Origin: Oscillospiraceae bacterium | Lineage (GTDB): Bacteria > Bacillota > Clostridia > Oscillospirales > Acutalibacteraceae | Reading direction: 5' to 3' | Assembly: GCA_902774165.1 (NCBI GenBank) | Contig: CACYHJ010000250.1 | Location: forward strand, 1 to 8,125 | DNA: 8,125 bases | Shown here: piece by piece, positions 1 through 4,999 of the stretch | Position numbering within the stretch: position 1 is the stretch's first letter | Layout: each line of letters starts with the position of its first letter | Made by a program: the position numbers and the translations under genes | Notes under the pieces: generated by a model | What the model saw: the letters and a program-made list of their open reading frames with translations, nothing else | The model's database searches: none | What the model was told of the DNA's origin: nothing

Positions 1-331
1 GGCGGAACTCCTCGCGGGCGTTGATATCCGAAAGATGCACCTCCACGGTGGGGATGCCCACCGCCTTGAGCGCGTCCGGAATCGCCACGCTGGTGTGCGT
101 ATACGCGGCGGGATTGATCAGAATGCCGTCCGTATTCCCGTATGCCGCCTGAATGCGGTCCACGATGTCGCCCTCGTGGTTCGACTGGTAGGTCTCGCAT
201 TCGATCCCGAGCGCATCGCAGGTCTCTTCGCAGAGCTTTATCAGGGCGCCAAAGTCCTGTTTTCCGTAAATTTCCGGCTCGCGGATGCCCAGAAAGTTCA
301 GGTTCGGACCGTTGATAATCAGGATTTTCAT
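1..331 (-). CDS. aroQ: 3-dehydroquinate dehydratase, type II (3' end cut by window edge)
   Basis: Type II dehydroquinase removes water from 3-dehydroquinate to give 3-dehydroshikimate, the third step of the shikimate pathway; the family forms cytosolic dodecamers. The ATG is at 331 and 110 codons are visible before the window ends; the family is usually about 145 residues, so roughly the last quarter is missing. Visible family motifs are GPNLNFLG at residues 8-15, the lid segment REPEIYG at 17-23 with the catalytic Arg17 and Tyr22 positions, QSNHEG at 49-54, NPAAYTHTS at 73-81, and EVHLSDINAREEFR at 97-110, which carries the conserved His99. The ATG overlaps the stop of the upstream TIM-barrel gene as ATGA, and an AGGAGG lies 10 nt upstream inside that gene, so translation is probably coupled. 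No type I dehydroquinase (aroD) is seen, so this is the likely enzyme for the step. The family call is secure. Confidence 0.96.
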   Translation of the reverse strand, partial: MKILIINGPNLNFLGIREPEIYGKQDFGALIKLCEETCDALGIECETYQSNHEGDIVDRIQAAYGNTDGILINPAAYTHTSVAIPDALKAVGIPTVEVHLSDINAREEFR

Positions 332-1134
332 TTCGTTTCCGCCTCCTCGCAAAGATTTCTGATCTGATCGACCGCCGCGTATGCCTTCTCGGCGAACTGC
401 CGCGCGGTCAGGTCCGCGTACCGTTCGCCCGGCGTCGACGGCTCGGCGATCTCCAGCGTCAGAGGGCCTTCATACCCCGCCTGCACGATCCTGCGGGCGG
501 TATTTTTATAGTCGATCGTCCCCTCAAAGGGCAGAAGATGCTCGTCGCCCCCGTGCGCCTGATGGTTGTCGTGAATGTGCGTATAGATGCAGCGTTTGCC
601 GAACAGGGGCATATACTCCCTGCCGTAGGCGAAGCACTTTTCGTGCCCCACGTCCCAGCAGAAGCCGACGGACGGGTCGTTTTCGAACAGCTCGAAGATC
701 ACGGCGATGTTGCCCAGCTTGCGCTGGTTTTCAAACGCGACCGCGACGCCTTTTTGTTTCGCGTGATCGACGAGGCGGGTAAAATTCTCAAGCCCCGCGT
801 CCGTAACGTGCGGCGCGTCGTCGCCGGAGCTCAGATGCGCGACGATCACGGGGACGCCGTATTCCGCCGCAAGATCCGCGCTCGCACAGAGCTGAGCGAG
901 CATATCCTGAGCCTGTTCGCCGTTCTCCCACATGGCGTTGATGCCGCGGAAAGGCGCGTGCAGGGACGTATAATCAAGGCCGTATTTGCGGCAGTATTCC
1001 GCCGTGGCGGCGACGAATTCCGGGTCGGACGAGGTAAAAACGCCGTCGAAGCCGACGGCGGCGACCTCGCGCATCAGTTCCCCGTGTCCCCAGACCGTCC
1101 CGCGGTCGATATTGATCCCGATTTTTCTGTTCAT
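328..1134 (-). CDS. Xylose-isomerase-like TIM-barrel protein (sugar phosphate isomerase/epimerase family), function unknown
   Basis: A 268-residue protein of the xylose-isomerase-like TIM-barrel / AP-endonuclease-2 fold (PF01261-type). The start chosen is the ATG at 1134 (MNRKIGIN), which overlaps the aroE-aroK stop as ATGA and has GGAGGG 6 nt upstream; a longer in-frame ORF from 1221 would add a low-complexity Arg-rich extension and is rejected. Candidate metal ligands match the full endonuclease IV constellation: His59 (SLHAPF), His100 (VAHLSS), Glu135 (AFENQ), Asp161 and His164 (CWDVGH), His186 (THIHDN), Asp197 and His199 (GDEHLLPFEGTIDY) and Glu228 (LTLEIAE). This fits a di- or tri-metal isomerase, epimerase, dehydratase or hydrolase, probably cytosolic (no signal peptide or membrane segment). 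The substrate cannot be read from sequence. Its position inside a shikimate operon suggests a pathway-related role. One known precedent for the fold is 3-dehydroshikimate dehydratase (AsbF/QuiC-like), but AsbF as I recall it lacks the Asp-x-His pair seen here. Confidence 0.85.
   Translation of the reverse strand: MNRKIGINIDRGTVWGHGELMREVAAVGFDGVFTSSDPEFVAATAEYCRKYGLDYTSLHAPFRGINAMWENGEQAQDMLAQLCASADLAAEYGVPVIVAHLSSGDDAPHVTDAGLENFTRLVDHAKQKGVAVAFENQRKLGNIAVIFELFENDPSVGFCWDVGHEKCFAYGREYMPLFGKRCIYTHIHDNHQAHGGDEHLLPFEGTIDYKNTARRIVQAGYEGPLTLEIAEPSTPGERYADLTARQFAEKAYAAVDQIRNLCEEAETK
342..347 (-). promoter_or_regulatory. Ribosome binding site of aroQ
   Basis: A perfect AGGAGG on the minus strand sits 10 nt before the aroQ ATG at 331, inside the last codons of the TIM-barrel gene. 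It supports the ATGA-overlap start. Confidence 0.8.
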
Positions 1135-2375
1135 TTTTTTCCCTCCGAAGAAAGTCCCAGCCGCCGGATGATCTCGACGGCGGTCGGTTTCACGCCGGCG
1201 CTTTCGATTCTGAGATCGCACCAGCTGTTATACAGCGGCAGACGCGCCCGCGCCAGCGCCTGAACCCCGTATTTCTGCGACAGGGGGCGGCCCTCGACGG
1301 ACATTTCGTGAAAATCCCGGTCGATGAAGACGATTACACTGTTCTGCCGGAGAAGATCGAGGTTTTCGGGCCTCGTTACCACGCCGCCGCCGGTGGCGAT
1401 CACGCAGCCGCTTTTCTTTGAAGCGTCGGCAAGGCACGCGGTTTCGATCTTACGGAAAGCGTCTTCCCCGTCCTCGCGGAAAATATCCTCGATGCTTTTC
1501 CCGGCGCGCTCCGGGATCATTTCATCCGTCTCGACGAGCTCTCTTCCCGTCATGCGGGCGATCGTTTTCCCCACGCTGGATTTGCCGCAGCCGGGCATGC
1601 CGATCAGGGCGATATTTTTCGTTTCCCGCTCGATCTCGCCGGTGATGCGCGGGATCAGCGCGTCGTCGAAGGCCGTTTCAAAGAAGATCTCCGCCGCTTT
1701 TTTCGCCTGCGCCACCAGCATCACAAGGCCGTTGGTATTTTTGACGCCGAGCCGTTCCGCATCCAGCAGGAACGCGGTGCGGGCGGGGTTGTAGATCATA
1801 TCCGCGACGCCCTCAAGCATCGGAAAATCCGCAAGGTTCACGATCCGTTCGCCGTTGTTCGGGTACATCCCCACGGGCGTGGCGTTGACGATGATGTGCG
1901 CGTCCCGGTGTTTATCGATATTTTCATAATTGTCCGGCAGGTTCCGCCCGATCACCGTGACGCAAGAGGCGCCCAGATCCCGCAGCACCGCCTGCGCGGT
2001 TTTCGACGCGCCGCCGGAGCCCAGCACCAGCGCCTTTTTCCCGGCGGGGTCGATCCCCGCGTTTTTCAAAAGATAAGTAAAGCCGAAATAATCGGTGTTG
2101 TAGCCCTCGATGCGCCCGTGACGGCGCACGACCGTATTGACCGAGCCGATCTTTTTCGCCTCGTCGGAGATCGTCGTGCAGAAGGGCATCACCGTCTCTT
2201 TGTAGGGAATGGTCACGTTGAAGCCGTCCAGCGGCGCATAGCGGACAAATTCCTCCACCTTCTCCGGCTCCGTCTCATAAAGAAGATACTCGTAATCCCC
2301 CAGCCGCCGGTGGATCTGCGGGGAAAAGCTGTGGGAGAGCTTTCGCCCCAGAAGTCCGAATTTCTTTTCCATCAT
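1131..2375 (-). CDS. aroE-aroK: Bifunctional shikimate dehydrogenase-shikimate kinase fusion (AroE-AroK)
   Basis: A single 414-residue polypeptide for two steps: NADPH reduction of 3-dehydroshikimate to shikimate, then ATP-dependent 3-phosphorylation. The AroE half is about residues 1-248: SHSFSP at 14-19 (substrate), NVTIPYK at 53-59 with catalytic Lys59, GYNTD at 91-95 with Asp95, the nucleotide loop GSGGAS at 119-124, NATPVGM at 164-170 and NGLVMLVAQ at 215-223. The AroK half is about 252-414: Walker A GMPGCGKS at 259-266, Asp284 (ETDEMI), Arg308 (AFRKIE), GGG at 329-331, lid Arg363 (GRPLSQ) and Arg378 (ARLPLY). All main catalytic positions are kept in both halves; the kinase's usual first Asp of the DxD pair is Glu282. 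The linker is nearly absent. The frame is open throughout, so this is a true fusion rather than overlapping genes. Two adjacent ATGs exist (2375 and 2372), with GGAG 5 or 8 nt upstream; either may be used. It begins 10 nt after the pheA stop. Confidence 0.96.
   Translation of the reverse strand: MMEKKFGLLGRKLSHSFSPQIHRRLGDYEYLLYETEPEKVEEFVRYAPLDGFNVTIPYKETVMPFCTTISDEAKKIGSVNTVVRRHGRIEGYNTDYFGFTYLLKNAGIDPAGKKALVLGSGGASKTAQAVLRDLGASCVTVIGRNLPDNYENIDKHRDAHIIVNATPVGMYPNNGERIVNLADFPMLEGVADMIYNPARTAFLLDAERLGVKNTNGLVMLVAQAKKAAEIFFETAFDDALIPRITGEIERETKNIALIGMPGCGKSSVGKTIARMTGRELVETDEMIPERAGKSIEDIFREDGEDAFRKIETACLADASKKSGCVIATGGGVVTRPENLDLLRQNSVIVFIDRDFHEMSVEGRPLSQKYGVQALARARLPLYNSWCDLRIESAGVKPTAVEIIRRLGLSSEGKK
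1141..1146 (-). promoter_or_regulatory. Ribosome binding site of the TIM-barrel gene
   Basis: GGAGGG on the minus strand, separated by an A-rich 6-nt spacer from the ATG at 1134. It lies in the last codons of the aroE-aroK fusion. It decides the start of the TIM-barrel gene in favour of the ATGA overlap over the longer upstream reading frame. Confidence 0.8.
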
Positions 2376-2385
2376 TCACGCTCCG

Positions 2386-3528
2386 TCAGATGATCTCGGA
2401 ATAGCTTCCCAGATATTTAAACCGCTCGCACAGGCCGTCCAGCTCGCAGACGAGGCGCACGAACTGGTCGGAATAGACCTGCGTGTCCAGATCGAAATAG
2501 AACATCCACTCGAAATCCCGGTCGGGGATGGGGCGGCTTTCCAGCTTGATGAGGTTGATCCCCAGCGCGAAGAAACGGGAGAGCACCTTATACAGCGCGC
2601 CGGGCTTGTTGGCGGTGACCGCCATGATGGAGGTCTTGTCCGCGCCGGGATAGATCTCCAGCTTTTTGGAAATGCAGATGAAGCGGGTGTAGTTGCTGCC
2701 GCTGTCCTGCACCGAGGCCTGCAGCTCATGCAGGTTGTAAAGCTCCGCGCAGGAGTGGGCGGAGAGCGCCGCGGCGTCCCGCCGACCGCTTTCGGCGACG
2801 GCCTTCGCCGCCATGGCGGTGTTCTCGCACACGTGGACCTTCACGCCGCCCAGCGATTTGATGAACCCGGCGCACTGGCTGAGCGCCTGCTCGTGGGAAT
2901 AGATCTCTTTGATATCCCCGATTTTCACGCCCTCGGGCGCAAGAAGGCTGTGGCAGATGCGCAGGCGCGTGGAGCGCACGATATAGAAATTATGCGCCGT
3001 CATCAGATCGTAGATCTTATTGACCGATCCGGCGGTGCTGTTCTCGATGGGCAGCACGCCGAAGCGGCACATCCCGCTCTCCACCGCGGCGAACACGCTC
3101 TCCCAGGTCTTGCAGTACATGATCTCCGGCGTTTTGAACAGCTTGTCGCAGGCCTGCTGGGAATAGGCTCCCTCCACGCCCTGACACGCCACCGGCGCGT
3201 ATTCGGGAAAGAGGCGCTCGGTCCGGTCGATCGCCGTCAGGATCTCCCGCTTGAGCTCGCAGTCCGGGTGAAGGACCCCCTCCTGATACGCCTTGCTCAG
3301 CTCCATGATCTGCGAAAACAGCACGCCCGTGTAGGAGCGCATCTCCGGCGCGCTCATCTTCGCGATTTCGGCCAGCTTCGCGCGTTCTCTGGAAGCGTCA
3401 AGGACCGGCAGGCCGTTTTCTTTTTTATACTCCGCGATTCCCTTCGCGATCTCCATCCGCTCGGAAAACAGGGCGACGAGCTGCCGATCGATCCCGTCGA
3501 TTCTTTTTCTGTACTCTGAAAGGTCCAT
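2386..3528 (-). CDS. pheA: P-protein: chorismate mutase-prephenate dehydratase with ACT domain
   Basis: A 380-residue bifunctional enzyme that rearranges chorismate to prephenate and then decarboxylates and dehydrates it to phenylpyruvate, the committed branch to phenylalanine. Residues 1 to about 90 form an AroQ-class chorismate mutase; aligned by eye to the E. coli P-protein, the catalytic set is complete (Arg7, Arg24, Lys35, Asp44, Arg47, Glu48, Gln82). Prephenate dehydratase follows at about 112-288: GVEGAYS at 117-123, PIENS at 160-164, HEQALSQC at 212-219 and the TRF motif at 281-283. The C-terminal ACT domain (about 298-380) has GALYKVL at 310-316 and ESRP at 330-333, the motifs that bind phenylalanine, so feedback inhibition is expected. 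The ATG at 3528 directly follows the aroC stop (TGAATG), with GGAGG 8 nt upstream inside aroC. Length and domain order match the family. Confidence 0.97.
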   Translation of the reverse strand: MDLSEYRKRIDGIDRQLVALFSERMEIAKGIAEYKKENGLPVLDASRERAKLAEIAKMSAPEMRSYTGVLFSQIMELSKAYQEGVLHPDCELKREILTAIDRTERLFPEYAPVACQGVEGAYSQQACDKLFKTPEIMYCKTWESVFAAVESGMCRFGVLPIENSTAGSVNKIYDLMTAHNFYIVRSTRLRICHSLLAPEGVKIGDIKEIYSHEQALSQCAGFIKSLGGVKVHVCENTAMAAKAVAESGRRDAAALSAHSCAELYNLHELQASVQDSGSNYTRFICISKKLEIYPGADKTSIMAVTANKPGALYKVLSRFFALGINLIKLESRPIPDRDFEWMFYFDLDTQVYSDQFVRLVCELDGLCERFKYLGSYSEII

Positions 3529-4509
3529 TCAGATCGCCTCCGTTCCGTTTTCAAGCATCATATCGTATACCGCGATCGCCGCGGCGGCCTCCGCGACGGG
3601 AACCGCCCGCAGCGCAACGCAGGGGTCGTGTCTGCCCTGCACCGTGAGCGTATCGTTTCGCCCTGTTTCGAGGTTGACCGTGCGCTGCTCACGCCCGATG
3701 GAGGGCGTGGGCTTGAACGCGCTGCCCCGCAGCGCGGCCGCGCCGAAGCCAGCGCCGAATTCCACGCCCTTGACGGCGGGAATGCCGAACATTGCCGCCC
3801 CGATCGCGCCGTCGAGGCCGCCGAAGCCCGCGCCGCCGATCCCGGCGGGAAGGCCCGTAATCTTGCATTCCACGACCCCGCCGACGCTGTCGCCCTCCGC
3901 GCGGACCGCTTCGATCAGCGATTTCATCTGATCGCCCGCAGCGGGGTCGATCACGCAGGGGGAACGGCTGCGCAGCCCGTCAAAGAGTTCCGTCTGGTCC
4001 GATACAGGGTCGAAGGAAGCGTCCCGCGCGTCGCCGACCGAGAGGATATGGGCGCAGACTTCGATCCCTTTCTTTTTGAGGATCTGCAGCACGATCCCGC
4101 CCGCGGCGCACAGCGGCGCGGTCAGACGGGCGGAGAACTGCCCGCCCCCGGCGATATCGTTATGCCCGCCGAATTTCACGTGCGCCGGATAATCCGCGTG
4201 GCCGGGACGGGGCTTTATTTTCAATTCGGAATAATCCTTCGACCGGGTGTTTTCGTTATAAATCAGCACCGTCAAAGGGGCGCCGTTGGTCGCGCCGTCC
4301 GTCACGCCGCTGACGAAGACGGGCGCGTCCTTTTCCCTGCGCGGGGTGGACAGCGCCTGCCCCGGCGCGCGGCGGGCAAGGAAGGCGCCGAGCGCGTCGA
4401 AGTCGATTTCGAAGCCTGCGGGAAGCCCTTCGACCGTCGCCCCGACCGCCTCGGAGTGGGATTGGCCGAAGATCTGGAGTTTCAGATTGTTGCCGTAGGT
4501 GTAGGACAT
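3529..4509 (-). CDS. aroC: Chorismate synthase
   Basis: Converts 5-enolpyruvylshikimate-3-phosphate to chorismate by 1,4-elimination of phosphate, using reduced FMN. The start chosen is the ATG at 4509 (MSYTYG), giving 326 residues, with AGGTGG 8 nt upstream. An in-frame GTG at 4521 would overlap that ribosome binding site and is less likely. Family motifs are GQSHSEAVG at 15-23 with catalytic His18, RRAPGQ at 46-51, NTRSKDY at 87-93, RPGHADYP at 101-108 with the second catalytic His104, GGGQFSARLT at 121-130, KPTPSIG near residue 270, and GRHDPC at 292-297. The protein is shorter than the common 350-390 residues, and the motifs differ from the textbook GESHG and GGGRASARET forms; I associate this variant with Clostridia. 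It is the first gene after the repeat-rich gap and abuts pheA with no spacer. Confidence 0.97.
   Translation of the reverse strand: MSYTYGNNLKLQIFGQSHSEAVGATVEGLPAGFEIDFDALGAFLARRAPGQALSTPRREKDAPVFVSGVTDGATNGAPLTVLIYNENTRSKDYSELKIKPRPGHADYPAHVKFGGHNDIAGGGQFSARLTAPLCAAGGIVLQILKKKGIEVCAHILSVGDARDASFDPVSDQTELFDGLRSRSPCVIDPAAGDQMKSLIEAVRAEGDSVGGVVECKITGLPAGIGGAGFGGLDGAIGAAMFGIPAVKGVEFGAGFGAAALRGSAFKPTPSIGREQRTVNLETGRNDTLTVQGRHDPCVALRAVPVAEAAAAIAVYDMMLENGTEAI
3537..3541 (-). promoter_or_regulatory. Ribosome binding site of pheA
   Basis: GGAGG on the minus strand, 8 nt before the pheA ATG at 3528 and located within the last codons of aroC. This arrangement is typical of translational coupling. Confidence 0.8.
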
Positions 4510-4517
4510 GGTGTGTG

Positions 4518-4523
4518 CCACCT
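4518..4523 (-). promoter_or_regulatory. Ribosome binding site of aroC
   Basis: AGGTGG on the minus strand, 8 nt before the ATG at 4509. It favours that ATG over the in-frame GTG at 4521, whose codon would lie inside this site. Confidence 0.65.
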
Positions 4524-4537
4524 GCTTTCTGTTTGAA

Positions 4538-4565
4538 ATGTGAGATGTGAGATGTGAAATGTGAG
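4538..4565. repeat. Four tandem 7-bp repeats (ATGTGAG/ATGTGAA) before aroC
   Basis: Plus-strand units at 4538-4544, 4545-4551, 4552-4558 and 4559-4565 read ATGTGAG, ATGTGAG, ATGTGAA, ATGTGAG. In the transcript they read as CTCACAT/TTCACAT repeats, ending about 15 nt before the aroC ribosome binding site. The 7-bp period would shift a reading frame at each unit gained or lost, which fits non-coding DNA. No function is evident. Confidence 0.85.
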
Positions 4566-4669
4566 ATTACCGCTGAAGCAGTGCTTCGCGGGGTACGGTT
4601 GAGAATATCGCTGAAAACGGCGATCGTGGATATCGGCTTTCATCAGCAAAGTGCGGCGACCGGCTGTAG

Positions 4670-4688
4670 GGACGATTAGTAATCGTCC
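4670..4688. repeat. Near-perfect palindrome GGACGATTA-G-TAATCGTCC
   Basis: Nine-base arms at 4670-4678 and 4680-4688 flank a single central base. The second copy, at 4886-4905 in the opposite orientation, keeps 8-base arms around TCAT-type centre bases. The conserved arms with variable centres suggest either a structural RNA or a protein-bound palindrome. Confidence 0.75.
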
Positions 4689-4690
4689 GG

Positions 4691-4736
4691 TTCGACGGGT
4701 GAGCCCATCCCCTTGCGGGATGGTGAGACCGTCGAA
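4691..4736. repeat. Two-tier stem-loop
   Basis: Outer stem TTCGACGG at 4691-4698 pairs with CCGTCGAA at 4729-4736. Inner stem CCATCCC at 4705-4711 pairs with GGGATGG at 4717-4723 around a 5-nt loop. Both are perfect. The short GTGAG segments between the two stems occur on each side as direct repeats. Confidence 0.7.
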
Positions 4737-4849
4737 ATTCCTACAATCCGTGAGCCCGGCTGTACCCCGCGAAGCACAGCTTCGACGTGAGAAAATCAAA
4801 ATTATTAAAAGCCCGACCGATTCCGAATAAACATTTGCCGCCTCGCCAC

Positions 4850-4866
4850 CCCGTCGCAAAGACGGG
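4850..4866. repeat. Short hairpin CCCGTC-GCAAA-GACGGG
   Basis: A perfect 6-bp stem with a 5-nt loop lies within the interior of the MITE-like unit. No U tract follows on the minus strand, so it is not read as a terminator. Confidence 0.6.
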
Positions 4867-4958
4867 ATGCCTTCGCCGTCAAATCCGGACGATTCATAAT
4901 CGTCCCTACATTCAGAATCCGGCTTTCTGATTTAAGCCGATATTCATGAGGCGATATT

Positions 4959-4973
4959 GCATCCTTCTGATGC
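4959..4973. repeat. Short hairpin GCATC-CTTCT-GATGC between AATATCGC units
   Basis: A perfect 5-bp stem with a 5-nt loop. On the minus strand it sits between two copies of AATATCGC (4975-4982 and 4951-4958), and a third, AATATCGG, follows at 4937-4944. The pattern is one of palindromes separated by a constant 8-mer. Confidence 0.6.
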
Positions 4974-4981
4974 AGCGATAT

Positions 4982-4999
4982 TGATTCCTTGCGGAATCA
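4982..4999 (-). repeat. Hairpin covering the aroA stop codon, GCAA loop
   Basis: In the transcript, UGAUUCC pairs perfectly with GGAAUCA across a GCAA tetraloop, a GNRA-type loop. The first three bases are the aroA stop codon, at 4999-4997. It is followed by AAUAUCGC rather than U residues, so it is more likely part of the repeat family or an mRNA 3'-end stabiliser than an intrinsic terminator. Confidence 0.75.

Larger units (their letters stand above)
4575..4783. repeat. Inverted repeat pair A (22-bp arms, 21/22 identical)
   Basis: The left arm at 4575-4596 and right arm at 4762-4783 are reverse complements with one mismatch (core GCTTCGCGGGGTAC). Each arm also starts with its own small hairpin: GAAGCA-G-TGCTTC at 4575-4587 and GAAGC-ACA-GCTTC at 4771-4783. 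The arms are 165 bp apart. This looks like two copies of the same palindromic unit inserted in opposite orientations. Confidence 0.8.
4628..4945. repeat. MITE-like unit with about 62-bp imperfect inverted termini
   Basis: The left arm 4628-4690 aligns with the reverse complement of 4885-4945 over its whole length with a few mismatches and short gaps. The best matches are ATATCGGCTT...ATCAG at the outer end (4630-4646 and 4927-4943) and TGTAGGGACGATTA..AATCGTCCGG at the inner end (4665-4690 and 4885-4910, 24/26 identical). The matching outward continues weakly, with AATATCGCTG at 4604-4613 and its complement at 4973-4982. The roughly 190-bp interior holds no ORF of interest. The structure resembles a non-autonomous MITE or a head-to-head pair of REP-type palindromes. 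No target-site duplication was recognised. Confidence 0.65.
4510..4996. other. 487-bp gene-free, repeat-rich gap between aroA and aroC
   Basis: This is the only sizeable non-coding stretch in an otherwise gapless operon. Base composition is visibly less GC-rich than the flanking genes. Reading frames across it encode only repeat-derived, low-credibility peptides with no family motif. It contains, from low to high coordinates, four 7-bp tandem repeats, several short hairpins, three pairs of imperfect inverted repeats, an AT-rich patch at about 4791-4810, and a hairpin that covers the aroA stop codon. I see no T-box, riboswitch, rho-independent terminator (no hairpin is followed by a U tract in the direction of transcription) or convincing promoter. 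Confidence 0.85.

Noticed and set aside
328..1134. Calling the TIM-barrel gene an AP endonuclease or a 3-dehydroshikimate dehydratase outright
   Set aside because: The ligand pattern fits endonuclease IV-like proteins, but the sequence style is that of sugar phosphate isomerases/epimerases, and AsbF-type dehydratases as I recall them lack the Asp-x-His pair. The substrate cannot be assigned from sequence.
1135..1221. N-terminal extension of the TIM-barrel protein
   Set aside because: The extra 29 residues are Arg-rich, lie inside the aroK coding region, and precede the natural first strand KIGINID. The ATG at 1134 has a good ribosome binding site.
4510..4521. GTG start for aroC at 4521
   Set aside because: It would place the start codon within the AGGTGG ribosome binding site of the ATG at 4509, and MSYTYG is the natural N-terminus of the family.
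3628..4536. Long plus-strand open frame opposite aroC, and similar ones opposite aroB, pheA and the TIM-barrel gene
   Set aside because: Such antisense frames are expected in GC-rich genes with biased third positions. None shows a recognisable domain, and the minus-strand frames are clearly real.
4802..4831. Possible internal promoter for aroC (TAATAA with an upstream TTTATT, minus strand)
   Set aside because: The AT-rich patch is real, but the -35 match is poor (about 3 of 6) and the spacing is only approximate. It is too weak to annotate; transcript start mapping would decide.
4482..4859. 125-residue minus-strand reading frame across the aroA-aroC gap
   Set aside because: It reads through the tandem heptamers and hairpins, has no family motif or ribosome binding site, and its end overlaps the aroC start in another frame. 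It is repeat-encoded.
4510..4996. T-box, riboswitch or attenuator upstream of aroC
   Set aside because: I found no T-box sequence, no run of Phe/Tyr/Trp codons in a leader peptide, and no hairpin followed by a U tract on the minus strand. The hairpins are better explained as repeats.
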